From: an uncultured Rubrobacteraceae bacterium
GTDB taxonomy: Bacteria; Actinomycetota; Rubrobacteria; Rubrobacterales; Rubrobacteraceae
Length of the DNA: 64,000 nt
Reading direction: 5' to 3'
NCBI GenBank assembly: GCA_902805975.1
Contig: CADCUT010000177.1
Span: forward strand, 1-64,000
Shown: piece by piece, positions 16,246 to 25,712 of the stretch
Layout of the letters: each line of letters opens with the position of its first letter
How positions within the stretch are numbered: the stretch's first letter is position 1
The notes under the pieces: generated by a model
The model's database searches: none
Told to the model about the DNA's origin: nothing
Seen by the model: only the letters and a program-made list of their open reading frames with translations
Translations under genes and position numbers: made by a program

Positions 16246-16752
16246 GTGCCCATGCCAGCGGTGACTTTTGCGGCGGCCATCTTGCCGGGCCAGGAGGAGG
16301 GGTGGAGACGCTTCGTGCAGGAGGTCTGGGAGATGCGGTCGGACGAGTACGAGGAGTGCCGGCGGCGCCTCGGCGTCCGCAACGAGTCGGTCTGGCTCGC
16401 GCGCACGGCGGGAGGCGAGACGGCCCTGGCGTACCTGGAGGCCGACGACACCGAGCGTCTGGTGAGCACCCTCGCGGCGTCCGCGGAGCCGTTCGACGTG
16501 TGGCTGAGGGGACGGCTCGCGGAGTTCCACGGCGGCGACCTGGCACGGACGCCCCGCCGGTCGGCAACCGAGCTGGTCTTCTCCTTCGAGCAGGCCGCCG
16601 GCGGGAGTCGTCGCATAAAATCCGAACAGAACCCGCCGGCGACCCGCGTGGCGGAAGGGCCGCCTACGGACGCCGCGCAGAGGGTGTCCGAGAGAGGTGG
16701 AGCGGAGGCAAGGGGACGGGAGACCCCACGCCGGGAGAGGCCGGAGACTTGA
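16246..16752 (+). CDS. DUF6176-like small protein
   Basis: About 168 residues from GTG 16246, with CGAGAGGA upstream; ATG 16252 is the alternative start. The first 100 residues (AILPGQEEGWRRFVQEVW, WLARTAGGETALAYLEADD, FDVWLRGRLAEFHG) match my memory of the DUF6176 pattern, a small alpha/beta fold with conserved Trp residues and no assigned function. The last 65 residues are Arg/Glu/Pro-rich and look disordered. There is no signal peptide. A perfect hairpin follows at 16792-16822, so it is probably transcribed alone. Confidence 0.65.
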   Translation: MPMPAVTFAAAILPGQEEGWRRFVQEVWEMRSDEYEECRRRLGVRNESVWLARTAGGETALAYLEADDTERLVSTLAASAEPFDVWLRGRLAEFHGGDLARTPRRSATELVFSFEQAAGGSRRIKSEQNPPATRVAEGPPTDAAQRVSERGGAEARGRETPRRERPET

Positions 16753-16791
16753 GTAGGAGGCCAGGTCGGCGGCGCAGATGGCAGACCGCTT

Positions 16792-16822
16792 CTTCGGGGA
16801 CGGCTGCGGGCCGTCCCCGAAG
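16792..16822 (+). terminator. Perfect 13-bp hairpin after the DUF6176-like gene
   Basis: CTTCGGGGACGGC (16792-16804), a 5-base loop and the exact reverse complement (16810-16822) lie 40 bases past the stop codon at 16752. There is no U tract. The hairpin separates this gene from the DM13 gene, whose ribosome binding site starts about 25 bases later. Confidence 0.6.
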
Positions 16823-16861
16823 CGGATATCGTCAGGGACAAGGCTGAGGAGGTCGAACGTT

Positions 16862-17422
16862 TTGGATCACTTGATACGCAGCAGGCTGTTCTGGGTCGCC
16901 GGTCTCGCTGCGCTGGCGCTCGCCCTCTACCTCGCGCTCGGCGTGTTCGGCTTCCAGACCCTGTTCTTCGACGACGAAGTGAACGAGGACTTCCCGGTTG
17001 CCGGGCAGCCCGCCGGGGGGGCGTCCGGGCGGGAGGGTCCCGGGACGACGCAGGAGGAGGCGGGGCGGGACCGGTCCGGGGCACCGGACCTGGTTTCCTC
17101 CGGGCGGTTTCACCCCGTGGCCCATGAAGGCACTGGCGAGGCGCTGGTGTACCGGCTCGAAGACGGCTCCCACGTGCTGCGCCTGGAGGACATAGACATC
17201 TTTAACGGTCCGGCCCTCTACGTCTACGCGGTTGCGGCCCCCGACGCGAACGACGCCGACACCATTCTCAAAGCCGGGTTCGTCAGCGCCGGTCCGCTCA
17301 AGGGGAACCGGGGCAGTCAGACCTACGAGCTTCCGGCGGACTTCGACCCTTCGGTGCACCGCTCCGTCTCCGTGTGGCGCGAACGATTCTCCGTCAACTT
17401 CGCCACGGCGCCCCTCGGCTGA
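16862..17422 (+). CDS. Membrane-anchored DM13-domain protein
   Basis: About 186 residues. The TTG at 16862 is chosen because GAGGAGG lies 8 bases upstream; longer frames from 16778 would read through the hairpin. An N-terminal hydrophobic anchor (FWVAGLAALALALYLALGVF) is followed by an acidic/Gly-rich linker and a DM13 domain at residues about 80-185 (SGRFHPVAHEGTGEALVY, LRLEDIDIFNGPALYVYA, KGNRGSQTYELP). DM13 is a small beta-sandwich domain proposed to take part in redox reactions. One would expect it on the outer face of the membrane. Its stop overlaps the start of the glucosylglycerate hydrolase gene (TGATG). Confidence 0.8.
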   Translation: MDHLIRSRLFWVAGLAALALALYLALGVFGFQTLFFDDEVNEDFPVAGQPAGGASGREGPGTTQEEAGRDRSGAPDLVSSGRFHPVAHEGTGEALVYRLEDGSHVLRLEDIDIFNGPALYVYAVAAPDANDADTILKAGFVSAGPLKGNRGSQTYELPADFDPSVHRSVSVWRERFSVNFATAPLG

Positions 17423-18831
17423 TGGCCGCCCCGGAACAAGGAGAAAGGTCGTCGGGTACGGCACCGCAGCAGGCGGGAGCACCCTTGAACCACGAAGCGT
17501 TGGCCGCGCGGGCCGGGGCCGTCCTGCGCCAGAACGACATGGGGGTCTGGACGAAGGCCGCCCCGAGCCTGTACCCGCACCAGTGGAGCTGGGACTCGGC
17601 GTTTATCGCCATCGGGCTAGCCCACGCGGATACGCGGCGCGCGGCCGACGAGATCCTGTGCCTCCTCAGGCGCCAGTGGACGACGGGCAAGGTACCCCAC
17701 ATCGTCTTCAACCCGAACGCCCCGCCCGACAGCTACTTCCCCGGCCCCGAGCACTGGGCCGCCGCGGCCGAATCTTCGGAGGCGCCGCCCGGCCCGGCCC
17801 AGACCAGCGGCCTCTGCCAGCCGCCGGTGCACGCCATAGCCGCGAGGCGCATCCTGGAGGTGGCCGAGAGGCGGGACGAAGGGATCGAAGACGCGCGGCG
17901 CTTTCTGCGCGAAGCCTACCCCCGCCTCCTCGCCTGGCACCGCTACCTGGCGACCTACCGGGACCCCGAAGGGTCCGGGCTCGTCACGATCTATCACCCC
18001 TGGGAGAGCGGCACCGATAACTCCCCCCGCTGGTTCGAGGCCCTCGAGCGGGTCGAGGTCGGGGAGGGCCTGGCCTACGAGCGGCTCGACCTCCAGCACG
18101 TCAAGGACCCGTCGGAGAGGCCGACCCGGGAGACCTACGACCGCTTTATCTGGCTCGTCGAGCTCATAAAGCGCACCGGCTGCGACGACCGCGTGGTCCA
18201 CGCCACCAGCCCGTTTCTGGTCAAGGACGTGCTGATGAGCGCGATCCTGGTCCGCGCCAACGAGGCGCTGCTGGAGGTGGCCGAACTCGTCGGAGCCCCG
18301 GACGAGGACAAAGAGAAGATAAGCGCCTGGATCTCCCGCGGCCACGAGGGTCTGGCCGGACGTTGGGACCCGGATCTCGGCCTCTGCCTCGACTACGACC
18401 TGCGCGCCGAGTGCTCTCTCGCCACCCGCACGGTCGCCGGCCTCTCGCCCCTGATCTCCGGCTCCGGGACCGCGGAGCAGAGGCGGACGCTCCTGGCCAA
18501 CCTCGACGCGGCGTTTTTCGCGGGCAACCCGAAGCTGCGGTGGCCCCTCCCGCCGAGCACCAGCCCCGGCGAGCCGCGGTTCCACCCCAGGAGCTACTGG
18601 CGCGGTCCCGTCTGGCCCGTCATGAACTGGCTGCTATGGTGGTCCCTGGAACGTTCGGGCGAGGAGGAGCGTGCCGCCAGGCTGCGGCTGGCCTCGCTGG
18701 AGCAGCTCGCGGATGGCCGCTTCGGCGAGTACTACGAGCCGTTCACCGGCGAGCCCTTGGGCTCAGAAGATCAATCCTGGACCGCGGCCGTCGTCCTCGA
18801 CTGGCTGGCGGCCGGCGAGAGAAGGGGGTAG
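17422..18831 (+). CDS. ggh: Glucosylglycerate/mannosylglycerate hydrolase (GH63)
   Basis: About 469 residues from the ATG that overlaps the upstream TGA; TTG 17485 is a possible later start that would bring the length close to the characterised mycobacterial enzyme. The family hallmarks are strong: [49 protein letters not shown] and [12 protein letters not shown], and near the end [14 protein letters not shown]. In characterised relatives the Asp in WESG.DNSPRW and the Glu in EYYEPF.GE are catalytic. The reaction is hydrolysis of glucosylglycerate (or mannosylglycerate) to sugar and glycerate, used to recycle this compatible solute. No signal peptide, so cytoplasmic. The next gene encodes another glucosidase three bases later. 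Confidence 0.88.
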   Translation: MAAPEQGERSSGTAPQQAGAPLNHEALAARAGAVLRQNDMGVWTKAAPSLYPHQWSWDSAFIAIGLAHADTRRAADEILCLLRRQWTTGKVPHIVFNPNAPPDSYFPGPEHWAAAAESSEAPPGPAQTSGLCQPPVHAIAARRILEVAERRDEGIEDARRFLREAYPRLLAWHRYLATYRDPEGSGLVTIYHPWESGTDNSPRWFEALERVEVGEGLAYERLDLQHVKDPSERPTRETYDRFIWLVELIKRTGCDDRVVHATSPFLVKDVLMSAILVRANEALLEVAELVGAPDEDKEKISAWISRGHEGLAGRWDPDLGLCLDYDLRAECSLATRTVAGLSPLISGSGTAEQRRTLLANLDAAFFAGNPKLRWPLPPSTSPGEPRFHPRSYWRGPVWPVMNWLLWWSLERSGEEERAARLRLASLEQLADGRFGEYYEPFTGEPLGSEDQSWTAAVVLDWLAAGERRG

Positions 18832-18833
18832 GG

Positions 18834-20672
18834 GTGCGGCAGGAGAGAGTGAACGAGGCGGGTTACCCGCCCATCGCGGAGCACGGCCTGATCGGGGACC
18901 TCCACACCGCCGCGCTGGTGTGCACGAACGGCACCATCGACTGGTACTGCTGCCCGCGCTTCGACGCCCCGAGCCTCTTCGGTTCGATCCTGGATAAAGA
19001 CCGCGGCGGCCACTACCGGATAGCGCCCTCCTCGGAGGGCTGGACGAGCAAGCAGCTCTACATCCCGGACACCAACGTGCTCATCACCCGCTTCCTCTCC
19101 CCCGACGGCGTCGGCGAGGTGCAGGACTTCATGCCGATCACCGGGGACCCCGGCGCCCCGGGGCGGCGACCCCACCGCCTCGTCCGCCGCGTGACGTGCG
19201 TCCGCGGCCGGATGCCCTTCCGGCTGGAGCTCGAGCCCCGCTTCGACTACGGGCGGGAGCGGCACGAGACGCGGCTCGTGGCAGGCGGGGGCGCGACCTT
19301 CGAGACGCCGACCCTAACGGTCGCGCTGGGCTCGCCGCTACCGCTGGAACGTACGGAAGCTGGCGTCCAGACCCACTTCGTCCTCGGTGCCGGGGAGGGC
19401 GTCGCCTTCGTGCTCGACACAGCAAACGACGGCGAGGAGCCGCGCGCCTACGGCGAGGCCGAGACGCTCCGCGCGTTCGAGGACACCGTCGCCTACTGGC
19501 GGCGATGGCTCTCGCGGTCGCGCTACGAGGGGCGGTGGCGGGAGACCGTGCACCGCTCGGCGCTCACGCTCAAGCTCCTCACCTACGCGCCGACCGGCGC
19601 CATCGTCGCGGCGCCGACCACGAGCCTGCCAGAGCAGCTCGGCGGGGGACGCAACTGGGACTACCGTTACACCTGGATCCGGGACGCCGCCTTCTCCCTG
19701 TACGGCCTCCTGCGCCTCGGCTTCACCGAGGAGGCAGGGGCCTTTATGGGCTGGCTGACCGAGAGGTTCCGCGAGGACCGCCGGGACGGTTCGCCCCTGC
19801 AGCTCATGTACGGCATCGACGGCCGGGCCGAGCTCCCCGAGACGACCCTGGACCACCTGGAAGGCTACGCGGGCTCCGCGCCGGTACGCATCGGCAACGG
19901 CGCCGCCGACCAGCTCCAACTCGACATCTACGGCGAGCTTGTAGACTCCGTCTACCTGTACAACAAGTACGGCACGCCCGTCTACCACGACGCCTGGGAG
20001 GATCTCTCCCGCATCGTCGAGTGGGTCTGCGAGAACTGGGACAGGGCTGATGAGGGGATCTGGGAGACCAGGGGCGGCCGGAAGGACTTCACCTACTCCC
20101 GGCTCATGTGCTGGGTCGCCGTCGAGCGGGCCGTCAGGATAGCGCGCCAGAGGGGCCTCCCCGCCGACGTGCCGCGGTGGTCGGCCACCAGGGACGCCAT
20201 CTACCGCCAGATCATGTCAAAGGGCTGGCACGAGGGCCGCGGCGCCTTCGTTCAGCACTACGACACCGAGGTTCTGGACGCCTCCGTCCTCATGATGCCG
20301 CTCGTCAAGTTCATCGCCCCCACCGACCCGCGCTGGCTCTCGACGCTGGATGCGATCTCCTCAGAGCTCGTCGCCGACTCCCTCGTCTACCGCTACAACC
20401 CCGGGGCCTCCCCCGACGGCCTGATCGGCGACGAGGGCACGTTCTCGATCTGCTCTTTCTGGTACGTCGAGGCCCTCACGCGCGCCGGCAGGCTCGACGA
20501 GGCGCGGCTCGCCTTCGAGAAGATGCTCTCCTACGCCAACCACCTGGGCCTGTACTCCGAGGAGGTCGGACCTTCGGGCGAGCTGCTGGGCAACTTCCCG
20601 CAAGCCTTCACCCACCTCTCCCTCATAAGCGCCGCCTTCAACCTCGACCGGGCGCTCAGCGGGGGTACGTAG
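18834..20672 (+). CDS. GH15 glucoamylase/trehalase-like glycoside hydrolase
   Basis: About 612 residues from GTG 18834, preceded by AAGGGGG; GTG 18849 with AGGAG close by is an alternative. An N-terminal beta-sandwich domain ([34 protein letters not shown]) leads to an (alpha/alpha)6 barrel with [20 protein letters not shown], the acid-bearing segment [16 protein letters not shown] and the base-bearing segment [19 protein letters not shown]. The enzyme should release glucose from alpha-glucosides; in actinobacteria members of this group include trehalases as well as glucoamylases, and I cannot choose between them. It lacks a signal peptide, which fits an internal substrate such as trehalose or glycogen-derived oligosaccharide. 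Confidence 0.88.
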   Translation: MRQERVNEAGYPPIAEHGLIGDLHTAALVCTNGTIDWYCCPRFDAPSLFGSILDKDRGGHYRIAPSSEGWTSKQLYIPDTNVLITRFLSPDGVGEVQDFMPITGDPGAPGRRPHRLVRRVTCVRGRMPFRLELEPRFDYGRERHETRLVAGGGATFETPTLTVALGSPLPLERTEAGVQTHFVLGAGEGVAFVLDTANDGEEPRAYGEAETLRAFEDTVAYWRRWLSRSRYEGRWRETVHRSALTLKLLTYAPTGAIVAAPTTSLPEQLGGGRNWDYRYTWIRDAAFSLYGLLRLGFTEEAGAFMGWLTERFREDRRDGSPLQLMYGIDGRAELPETTLDHLEGYAGSAPVRIGNGAADQLQLDIYGELVDSVYLYNKYGTPVYHDAWEDLSRIVEWVCENWDRADEGIWETRGGRKDFTYSRLMCWVAVERAVRIARQRGLPADVPRWSATRDAIYRQIMSKGWHEGRGAFVQHYDTEVLDASVLMMPLVKFIAPTDPRWLSTLDAISSELVADSLVYRYNPGASPDGLIGDEGTFSICSFWYVEALTRAGRLDEARLAFEKMLSYANHLGLYSEEVGPSGELLGNFPQAFTHLSLISAAFNLDRALSGGT

Positions 20673-20868
20673 GCGGGGCGTCCGGGCGTTCGCGGACGAT
20701 CCGCCGGTTCGGAGTCATAGGAGGAATCCTGAAGATGGACGCGAAGTACGAGCACGGGGTGGTGGGCTTGACGCGCATCGGGATTTCTTGCGCGAGTAGC
20801 TCCCCCTCCCGGCGCGACTCGGCCCGCGGGCGTCCGTCCGGCGCGACCGGACACCTTGGGAGGAGGCT

Positions 20869-21342
20869 TTGATCAGGCGGGCGACTCCCGGGGATACGGA
20901 GGCCCTGGTCGAGTTGGTCGTCGCGGCCGGTATGTTTTCGGTCGACGAGTCCTGGCTCGTGGAGGGCTTGATGACGGATTACTTCGACTCGAACGAAGGC
21001 GAGGGCCACTTCTGCGTGGTCGACGATGGGGACGGCCCGCTCGGCGTCGCCTACTGCCAGCCCAAGACCGCCGCCGATAGGGTCTGGGACCTCACGATGA
21101 TCGCCGTGCGCCCGGCCCGCCAGGGACAGGTCCGCGGGACGGCGATCATGCGACACGTCGAAGACAGCCCGCGGGCCCGCGACGCGCGGCTGTTGCTGGT
21201 CGAGACCTCTTCGCTGCCACAGTACGACCGCACGCGAGAGTTCTACATAAAGTGCGGCTACGAGAAGGAGGCGCGCGTCCGGGATTACTGGGAGGCGGGC
21301 GACGACCTGGTGTTGTTCCGCAAGGCCCTGAACGAGGGCTAG
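20869..21342 (+). CDS. GNAT-family N-acetyltransferase
   Basis: 157 residues from a TTG start with GGGAGGAGG just upstream. GNAT features are an N-terminal IRRATPGDTEALVELV strand-helix, a central strand LTMIAVRPARQGQVRGTAIM with the R/Q-x-x-G-x-G/A-type acetyl-CoA loop, and a C-terminal YDRTREFYIKCGYEKEARVRDYW, typical of small amino-group acetyltransferases. The substrate is unknown. It lies between the glycoside hydrolases and glucokinase but with gaps on both sides, so it is probably not tightly coupled to them. Confidence 0.8.
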   Translation: MIRRATPGDTEALVELVVAAGMFSVDESWLVEGLMTDYFDSNEGEGHFCVVDDGDGPLGVAYCQPKTAADRVWDLTMIAVRPARQGQVRGTAIMRHVEDSPRARDARLLLVETSSLPQYDRTREFYIKCGYEKEARVRDYWEAGDDLVLFRKALNEG

Positions 21343-21481
21343 GCCGCGCGGGCCGCAGAGCATGGCGGCGATATGTCGGGCGCGGCCCGGTTTCTCGGCG
21401 GGAGTTCACGCCGCCATCACGGTCCCATCACGGCCACCCGGTAACTTGAGGATCCGGACAAGTCCCCTAAAGGAGATTCGG

Positions 21482-22516
21482 TTGCTGCTGGCGGGCGACA
21501 TAGGCGGCACGAAGACCGCCCTGGCGATCTACGCCCCGGAGGACGGGCCGCGCGCGCCGCTGGCGACAGCGACCTTCCCGAGCGCGGATTATCCGAGCCT
21601 GGAGGCGCTGGCGCGGGAGTTCCTGAAGGAGAACCGCCTGCCCGTGGACCGGGCGAGCTTCGGAGTCGCGGGTCCCGTCTCGGGCGGCAGGTCCAAGGCC
21701 ACCAACCTGCCATGGAGGATCGACGAGGCGCGCCTTGAGGAGGAGTTGGGTCTCGGGTCTGCGTACCTGATCAACGACCTGGAGGCCGTCGCCCACGCGA
21801 CGCCGTTTCTCGGTCCCGGCGACCTTTACACGCTCCAGACCGGGGAGCCCGACCCGGAGGGCGCCCTGGCGGTGGTGGCACCCGGCACCGGATTGGGAGA
21901 GGCCTTTCTCACCCGCGAGGGGAGGGGCTACCGCGCCCACCCCTCCGAGGGCGGCCACGCGGACTTCGCGCCGAGAAACGAGGTTCAGGTCGGGCTTCTC
22001 CGCCACCTCCTGGGCCGCTTCGGGCACGCCAGCTACGAGCGGGTCGTCTCCGGCCTGGGCCTCCCCAACATCTACGAGCACCTGCGGGAGGCTGGGCACG
22101 CCGAGGCGTCGCCGCGGGTGGCCGGGGAGCTCTCCCGCGCGGACGACCCCACCCCGGTCATCGTGAACGCGGCGCTGGGCGACGGGGAGCGGTGCGGGCT
22201 TTGCGTCGCCACCCTCGACCTCTTCGTCTCCGTGCTGGGGGCGCAGGCGGGCAACCTGGCGCTCACGGTGCTCGCCACCGGCGGGGTCTTCCTGGGCGGA
22301 GGCATCTCGCCGCGCGTCCTGCCGGCCCTGGAGCGGGGCGGTTTCGTGGCGGCGTTCGGGAGCAAGGGGCGCTTCTCCGGGTTCATGGGGCGGGTGCCGG
22401 TGCACGTGATCCTGCACAAGCAGGCGGCCCTCGTCGGCGCGGCCTGCTACGGCCTCGAGACCTACGGCGAGGGCGCCATCTTCGAGCGTATACCCCAGAG
22501 AGGAGACGACCGATGA
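21482..22516 (+). CDS. glk: Glucokinase
   Basis: About 344 residues from a TTG start with AAAGGAG six bases upstream; an in-frame extension to 21362 has no such site. The protein opens LLAGDIGGTKTALAIY, the phosphate-binding motif of ROK/hexokinase-fold sugar kinases. Then come ASFGVAGPVSGG, LINDLEAVAHA (sugar-binding Asp), LAVVAPGTGLGEAFL and VFLGGGISPRVL (adenosine motif). It lacks the CxCGxxGC zinc cluster of ROK glucokinases and instead matches the proteobacterial-type Glk group. It phosphorylates glucose to glucose 6-phosphate, the natural sink for glucose freed by the two hydrolases upstream. Its stop overlaps the next start (ATGA). Confidence 0.9.
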   Translation: MLLAGDIGGTKTALAIYAPEDGPRAPLATATFPSADYPSLEALAREFLKENRLPVDRASFGVAGPVSGGRSKATNLPWRIDEARLEEELGLGSAYLINDLEAVAHATPFLGPGDLYTLQTGEPDPEGALAVVAPGTGLGEAFLTREGRGYRAHPSEGGHADFAPRNEVQVGLLRHLLGRFGHASYERVVSGLGLPNIYEHLREAGHAEASPRVAGELSRADDPTPVIVNAALGDGERCGLCVATLDLFVSVLGAQAGNLALTVLATGGVFLGGGISPRVLPALERGGFVAAFGSKGRFSGFMGRVPVHVILHKQAALVGAACYGLETYGEGAIFERIPQRGDDR

Positions 22517-23361
22517 CGAACCTCAAGGCCGGCGACGTTTTCCCGGACTTCACCCTTCCAGACCACCGCGGCGCCCCGAGGAAGCTCTCCGGCTACGCCA
22601 GGCCGAGCCCGATGGACGAGAGGCTCGGCTTCACGGACGGCTACCCCGTGGTCGTGGTCTTCGGCCGCGGCTTCTTCTGCCCCCGCGACCAGCGCCAGAT
22701 GCGCAACCTCGTCCCCTTCCAGGACGAACTCGCGGTCAACTACTGCAAGCTCGTCACCGTGAGCGCGGACGCCCCCCGCGTGCAGGCCGCCTTCCGCGCC
22801 GGCCTCGGGGCCGGGTGGCCCTTCCTGTCAGACGGGGAACGGGAGGTTATCCGGGGGCTCGGCATCCTCGACGAGACGGAGGGCGAGTACGCCGACGTCT
22901 CGAGGCCCTTCACCTTCGTGCTGCGGCCCGACCTGACGGTCCACAAGGTCTACGACGGCTGGTTCTTTGTCGGGCGCCCGACGGTCGAGGAGCTTCGGAT
23001 GGACCTGCGCGAGATCATGCGGACGCGCCGCGACTACGACTACGACGCGTACAACACCGACGAGGTGAAGAGGATCCGCATCCCGCAAAAGGAGTGGCTG
23101 GATGGCGCACCACCGTCTGGCGCGAGCGGGCTACCCGTGGCCGACGGAACGGTAAAGACCTTCGACCTGGCCTCGGGGAACGGCGAGATCTCACCCGACG
23201 ACAACGGGGCGGAGGTCTTCTTTAACTTCACCGCCATACCCGGCGATGGCTACCGCACCATCAGGCCCGGAACCCGGGTCCGTTTTGAGGTAGTGGAACA
23301 CGCGAACGCGGGCCCCACGGCCCGCAACGTCCAGACGGAGATGGGGAGGCGGGAAGCGTGA
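22513..23361 (+). CDS. Peroxiredoxin-like protein fused to a cold-shock-like domain
   Basis: 282 residues from ATG 22513, which overlaps the glk stop and has GAGAGGAG upstream. Residues 5-165 are an AhpC/TSA-type thioredoxin fold ([14 protein letters not shown]; Cys56 in [11 protein letters not shown] at the peroxidatic position; [25 protein letters not shown]). After a 45-residue linker, residues 211-275 read as a cold-shock-type OB fold: [25 protein letters not shown] (RNP2-like) and [24 protein letters not shown]1 is weakened, with GNGEIS where KGFGFI is usual. The fusion suggests a redox protein that also binds single-stranded nucleic acid, but neither activity is proven. A homolog without the second domain lies at 27934-28557. 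Confidence 0.8.
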   Translation: MTNLKAGDVFPDFTLPDHRGAPRKLSGYARPSPMDERLGFTDGYPVVVVFGRGFFCPRDQRQMRNLVPFQDELAVNYCKLVTVSADAPRVQAAFRAGLGAGWPFLSDGEREVIRGLGILDETEGEYADVSRPFTFVLRPDLTVHKVYDGWFFVGRPTVEELRMDLREIMRTRRDYDYDAYNTDEVKRIRIPQKEWLDGAPPSGASGLPVADGTVKTFDLASGNGEISPDDNGAEVFFNFTAIPGDGYRTIRPGTRVRFEVVEHANAGPTARNVQTEMGRREA

Positions 23362-24050
23362 GGTTCCTCTTCGGACGTCAGCCCACCATGGTAGCCCCGG
23401 AAGACGCGCTCCCGGGACGCGAGGCCCAGCTTTTCCCCGTTCCGGAGAGGCACGCCGTCCTTGGCACGCCCCTCGAGCCGCCGTTCCCGGCCGGTTTGAG
23501 CACCGCGGTCTTCGGGATGGGATGCTTCTGGGGTGCCGAGCGCATCTTCTGGCGGCTGGGCGGCGTCCACACGACGGCGGTCGGCTACGCGGGAGGCTTC
23601 ACGCCAAACCCAACCTACGGGGAGGTCTGCGGCGGACGTACCGGTCATACCGAGGCCGTGCTCGTCGTCTTCGACCCTGGACAGGTCTCCTACAGGGACC
23701 TGCTCGCGGCGTTCTGGGAGGGCCACGACCCGACCCAGAAGATGCGCCAGGGCAACGATAAGGGAACCCAGTACCGCTCGGCGGCCTACTACGGGGATCC
23801 AGCGCAGCTCGCGGCCGTCGAGGAGACCCGCTCCGCCTACGAGATGAAGCTGCGGGAGGCCGGGTACGGCCCCATCGCCACCGAGGTGGCCCCCGTGGGC
23901 CCGTTCTACTACGCAGAGGGCTACCATCAGCAGTACCTGCACAAAAACCCGAACGGCTACTGCGGCATCGGCGGGACCGGCGTAAGTTGCCCGGTCGGGC
24001 TTGGCGCGGACGCTGGCGTGGACGCTGGCGCGAACGCGGCGGGACGATGA
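23358..24050 (+). CDS. msrA: Peptide methionine-S-sulfoxide reductase MsrA
   Basis: 230 residues from a GTG that overlaps the previous stop (GTGA). The catalytic motif [13 protein letters not shown] has Cys56; GYAGG, then [27 protein letters not shown] and [10 protein letters not shown] are all standard MsrA blocks. The C-terminal tail [16 protein letters not shown] supplies two possible resolving Cys residues. It reduces methionine-S-sulfoxide in proteins back to methionine using thioredoxin-type reductant. A 45-residue N-terminal extension (containing [17 protein letters not shown]) is typical of actinobacterial MsrA. Confidence 0.95.
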   Translation: MRFLFGRQPTMVAPEDALPGREAQLFPVPERHAVLGTPLEPPFPAGLSTAVFGMGCFWGAERIFWRLGGVHTTAVGYAGGFTPNPTYGEVCGGRTGHTEAVLVVFDPGQVSYRDLLAAFWEGHDPTQKMRQGNDKGTQYRSAAYYGDPAQLAAVEETRSAYEMKLREAGYGPIATEVAPVGPFYYAEGYHQQYLHKNPNGYCGIGGTGVSCPVGLGADAGVDAGANAAGR

Positions 24051-24051
24051 A

Positions 24052-24678
24052 ATGGGAAGCGTGATGGGCCGATTCTTCTCGCGCGGCTTCCGGGGTCGCC
24101 GGCGACCCCGGGAGCAGGCGGAGTCCGACCGCGTGCCGCCGGGTCAGTACCTCGTGGATGGCTTCCCCGTCCTCTCTGCGGGGCCCACACCCCGCACGCC
24201 GCTTGACCGGTGGGACTTCTCCATCGTCGGCGAGATCGACGCGCCCAAGCGGTGGACGTGGGGGGAGTTCCGCGAGCTGCCCTCGGAGACCTTTACCCGC
24301 GACATCCACTGCGTCACCAAGTGGTCCAAGCTCGACACGACCTGGGAGGGCGTCTCGGTCGACACCCTGCTCGGGGGCGCGGAGACGGCGGCCGGGTACG
24401 TAACGGCCTTCTGCGACGGCGGGTACACGACAAACCTGCCGCTGGAGGAGGTGACGGGCGGGAAGGCCTGGCTCGCCTTTGCCTACGACGGGGAGCCGCT
24501 TGAGCCGGAGCACGGCGGGCCCGCGCGCCTGCTCGTACCGCACCTCTACCTCTGGAAGAGCGCCAAGTGGGTGCGCGGTTTGAGGCTCATGAACGGAGAC
24601 GAGCCGGGGTTCTGGGAGTCGCTGGGCTACCACAACGAGGGAGACCCGTGGCGCGAGCAGCGCTACCGGGGGGACTAG
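24052..24678 (+). CDS. Sulfite-oxidase-like molybdopterin protein
   Basis: About 208 residues from ATG 24052, two bases after msrA; ATG 24064 is an alternative start. The single domain matches the molybdopterin-binding core of the sulfite oxidase family: FSIVGEIDAPKRWTWGEF, then Cys87 in DIHCVTKWSKLDTTWEGV, which should ligate molybdenum, and FCDGGYTTNLPLEE. The C-terminal dimerisation domain of true sulfite oxidases is absent, and no twin-arginine signal peptide is seen, so it is probably cytoplasmic and not a sulfite oxidase in the strict sense. The next genes, a flavin reductase and a DUF6510 protein, are its usual companions in actinobacteria and may be its redox partners. Confidence 0.85.
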   Translation: MGSVMGRFFSRGFRGRRRPREQAESDRVPPGQYLVDGFPVLSAGPTPRTPLDRWDFSIVGEIDAPKRWTWGEFRELPSETFTRDIHCVTKWSKLDTTWEGVSVDTLLGGAETAAGYVTAFCDGGYTTNLPLEEVTGGKAWLAFAYDGEPLEPEHGGPARLLVPHLYLWKSAKWVRGLRLMNGDEPGFWESLGYHNEGDPWREQRYRGD

Positions 24679-24679
24679 G

Positions 24680-25429
24680 GTGGCGATCTCGACGGGCGGG
24701 AGGCTGCTCTGGCACCTGAGCGAGATCACGGAGACCGCCACCGAGACGCCGCGCGCCACGAGCCTGTACCTAGACGTGCCGGGCTGGGAGGGGCACGTGG
24801 CGGGCCAGCACGTGGACGTCAGGCTCACGGCCCCCGACGGCTACCAGGCCCAGCGCAGCTACTCCATAGCATCGGCCCCCGAGGACGACCGCCTCGCGCT
24901 GCTCGTCGAGCGGCTGGAAGACGGGGAGGTCTCCCCCTACCTCGCGGACGAGCTGCGGGCCGGGGACATGCTGGAGCTGCGCGGCCCGATCGGGGGATGG
25001 TTCACCTGGAAGGCGCAGGAAGGCGGGCCGCTGCTGCTCGTCGCCGGGGGCTCGGGCGTCGTGCCGCTGATGGCCATGATCCGGCACAAGGCGGCTGAAG
25101 GGAGCGATGCCCAGGTCCGCCTGCTCCTCTCGTCCCGCTCCCGCGAGGACGTCGTCTTCAGGGAGGAACTCGACCGGCTATCCGCGGAGGACGGGACCCT
25201 TGAGGTGGCCCACACGCTCACCCGCTCCCGGCCCGTGGGCTGGACGGGCTACGCCCGCCGCATCGACCGGGAGATGCTCGCCGAGGTCGCTCCCTCACCG
25301 GAGGAGGAGCCGCTCGTCTTCGTGTGCGGCCCCACGCCGCTGGTCGAGAGGGTGGCGACGGATCTGGTGAACCTCGGGCACGACCCGGCGCGCGTCAAGA
25401 CGGAACGATTCGGACCCACGGGAGGTTAG
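24680..25429 (+). CDS. FAD/NAD(P)H-dependent ferredoxin reductase-like protein
   Basis: 249 residues from GTG 24680, immediately after the previous stop. The FAD-binding barrel has RSYSIAS at 59-65; the NAD(P)-binding domain has VAGGSGVVPLMAM from about 121 and FVCGPTPLVE near 217. There is no iron-sulfur domain, so it is a two-domain reductase. It is likely to pass electrons between NAD(P)H and the molybdoprotein upstream, or a small partner protein. The juxtaposed genes suggest one redox complex, though the direction of electron flow is unknown. Confidence 0.88.
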   Translation: MAISTGGRLLWHLSEITETATETPRATSLYLDVPGWEGHVAGQHVDVRLTAPDGYQAQRSYSIASAPEDDRLALLVERLEDGEVSPYLADELRAGDMLELRGPIGGWFTWKAQEGGPLLLVAGGSGVVPLMAMIRHKAAEGSDAQVRLLLSSRSREDVVFREELDRLSAEDGTLEVAHTLTRSRPVGWTGYARRIDREMLAEVAPSPEEEPLVFVCGPTPLVERVATDLVNLGHDPARVKTERFGPTGG

Positions 25430-25431
25430 AG

Positions 25432-25710
25432 ATGGACGAGCAGAGGCTGGACGGGAACGCGGTCGGGGGACTCCTCGGGGAGATCTTCCCCTTCGAGATG
25501 ACGTCGGCGGAGACCGCCTGCGCCGGTTGCGGCGCGACGTCAGGCGTCGGGGCCGCGATGGTCTACGCGCACGGGATGGGCACCATCGTGCGCTGCGCCT
25601 CGTGCGACAACGCCCTCATCCGCATCGCCCGCCACAACGGCGGCGGCATGGGCCAGTACTGGCTCGACCTCAGGGGGGTTGCATACCTCAAGATCGAGGA
25701 GGCTACTTGA
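25432..25710 (+). CDS. DUF6510 family protein
   Basis: 92 residues from ATG 25432, with GGGAGGTTAG just upstream. Two Cys pairs, CAGCG near 31-35 and CASC near 58-61, form a probable zinc ribbon, and the segment MVYAHGMGTIVRCASCDNALIRI is characteristic of this family as I know it. Function is unknown; family members are commonly encoded next to the sulfite-oxidase-like protein and the ferredoxin reductase, as here, so it may be an accessory or electron-transfer partner. Confidence 0.75.
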   Translation: MDEQRLDGNAVGGLLGEIFPFEMTSAETACAGCGATSGVGAAMVYAHGMGTIVRCASCDNALIRIARHNGGGMGQYWLDLRGVAYLKIEEAT

Positions 25711-25712
25711 GG

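Noticed and set aside
16175-16837. TATCGTCAGGG shared by the leaders of the DUF6176-like gene (16175-16185) and the DM13 gene (16827-16837)
   Set aside because: Only 11 bases match, at different distances from the starts, and a similar string occurs inside coding sequence near 58710; not enough for a promoter call.
18363-18833. An in-frame 5' extension of the GH15 gene across the end of the glucosylglycerate hydrolase gene
   Set aside because: The hydrolase motifs, including [12 protein letters not shown], lie in the other frame here, and GTG 18834 has a good upstream site; the GH15 homology starts only after it.
20732-20868. Short frame starting MDAKYEHGVVGLTRIG after a good AGGAGGA site between the GH15 and acetyltransferase genes
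   Set aside because: Only the first 20 residues look protein-like and the rest becomes Arg/Ser-rich and runs into the acetyltransferase start; too little to support a gene, though a decayed one is possible.
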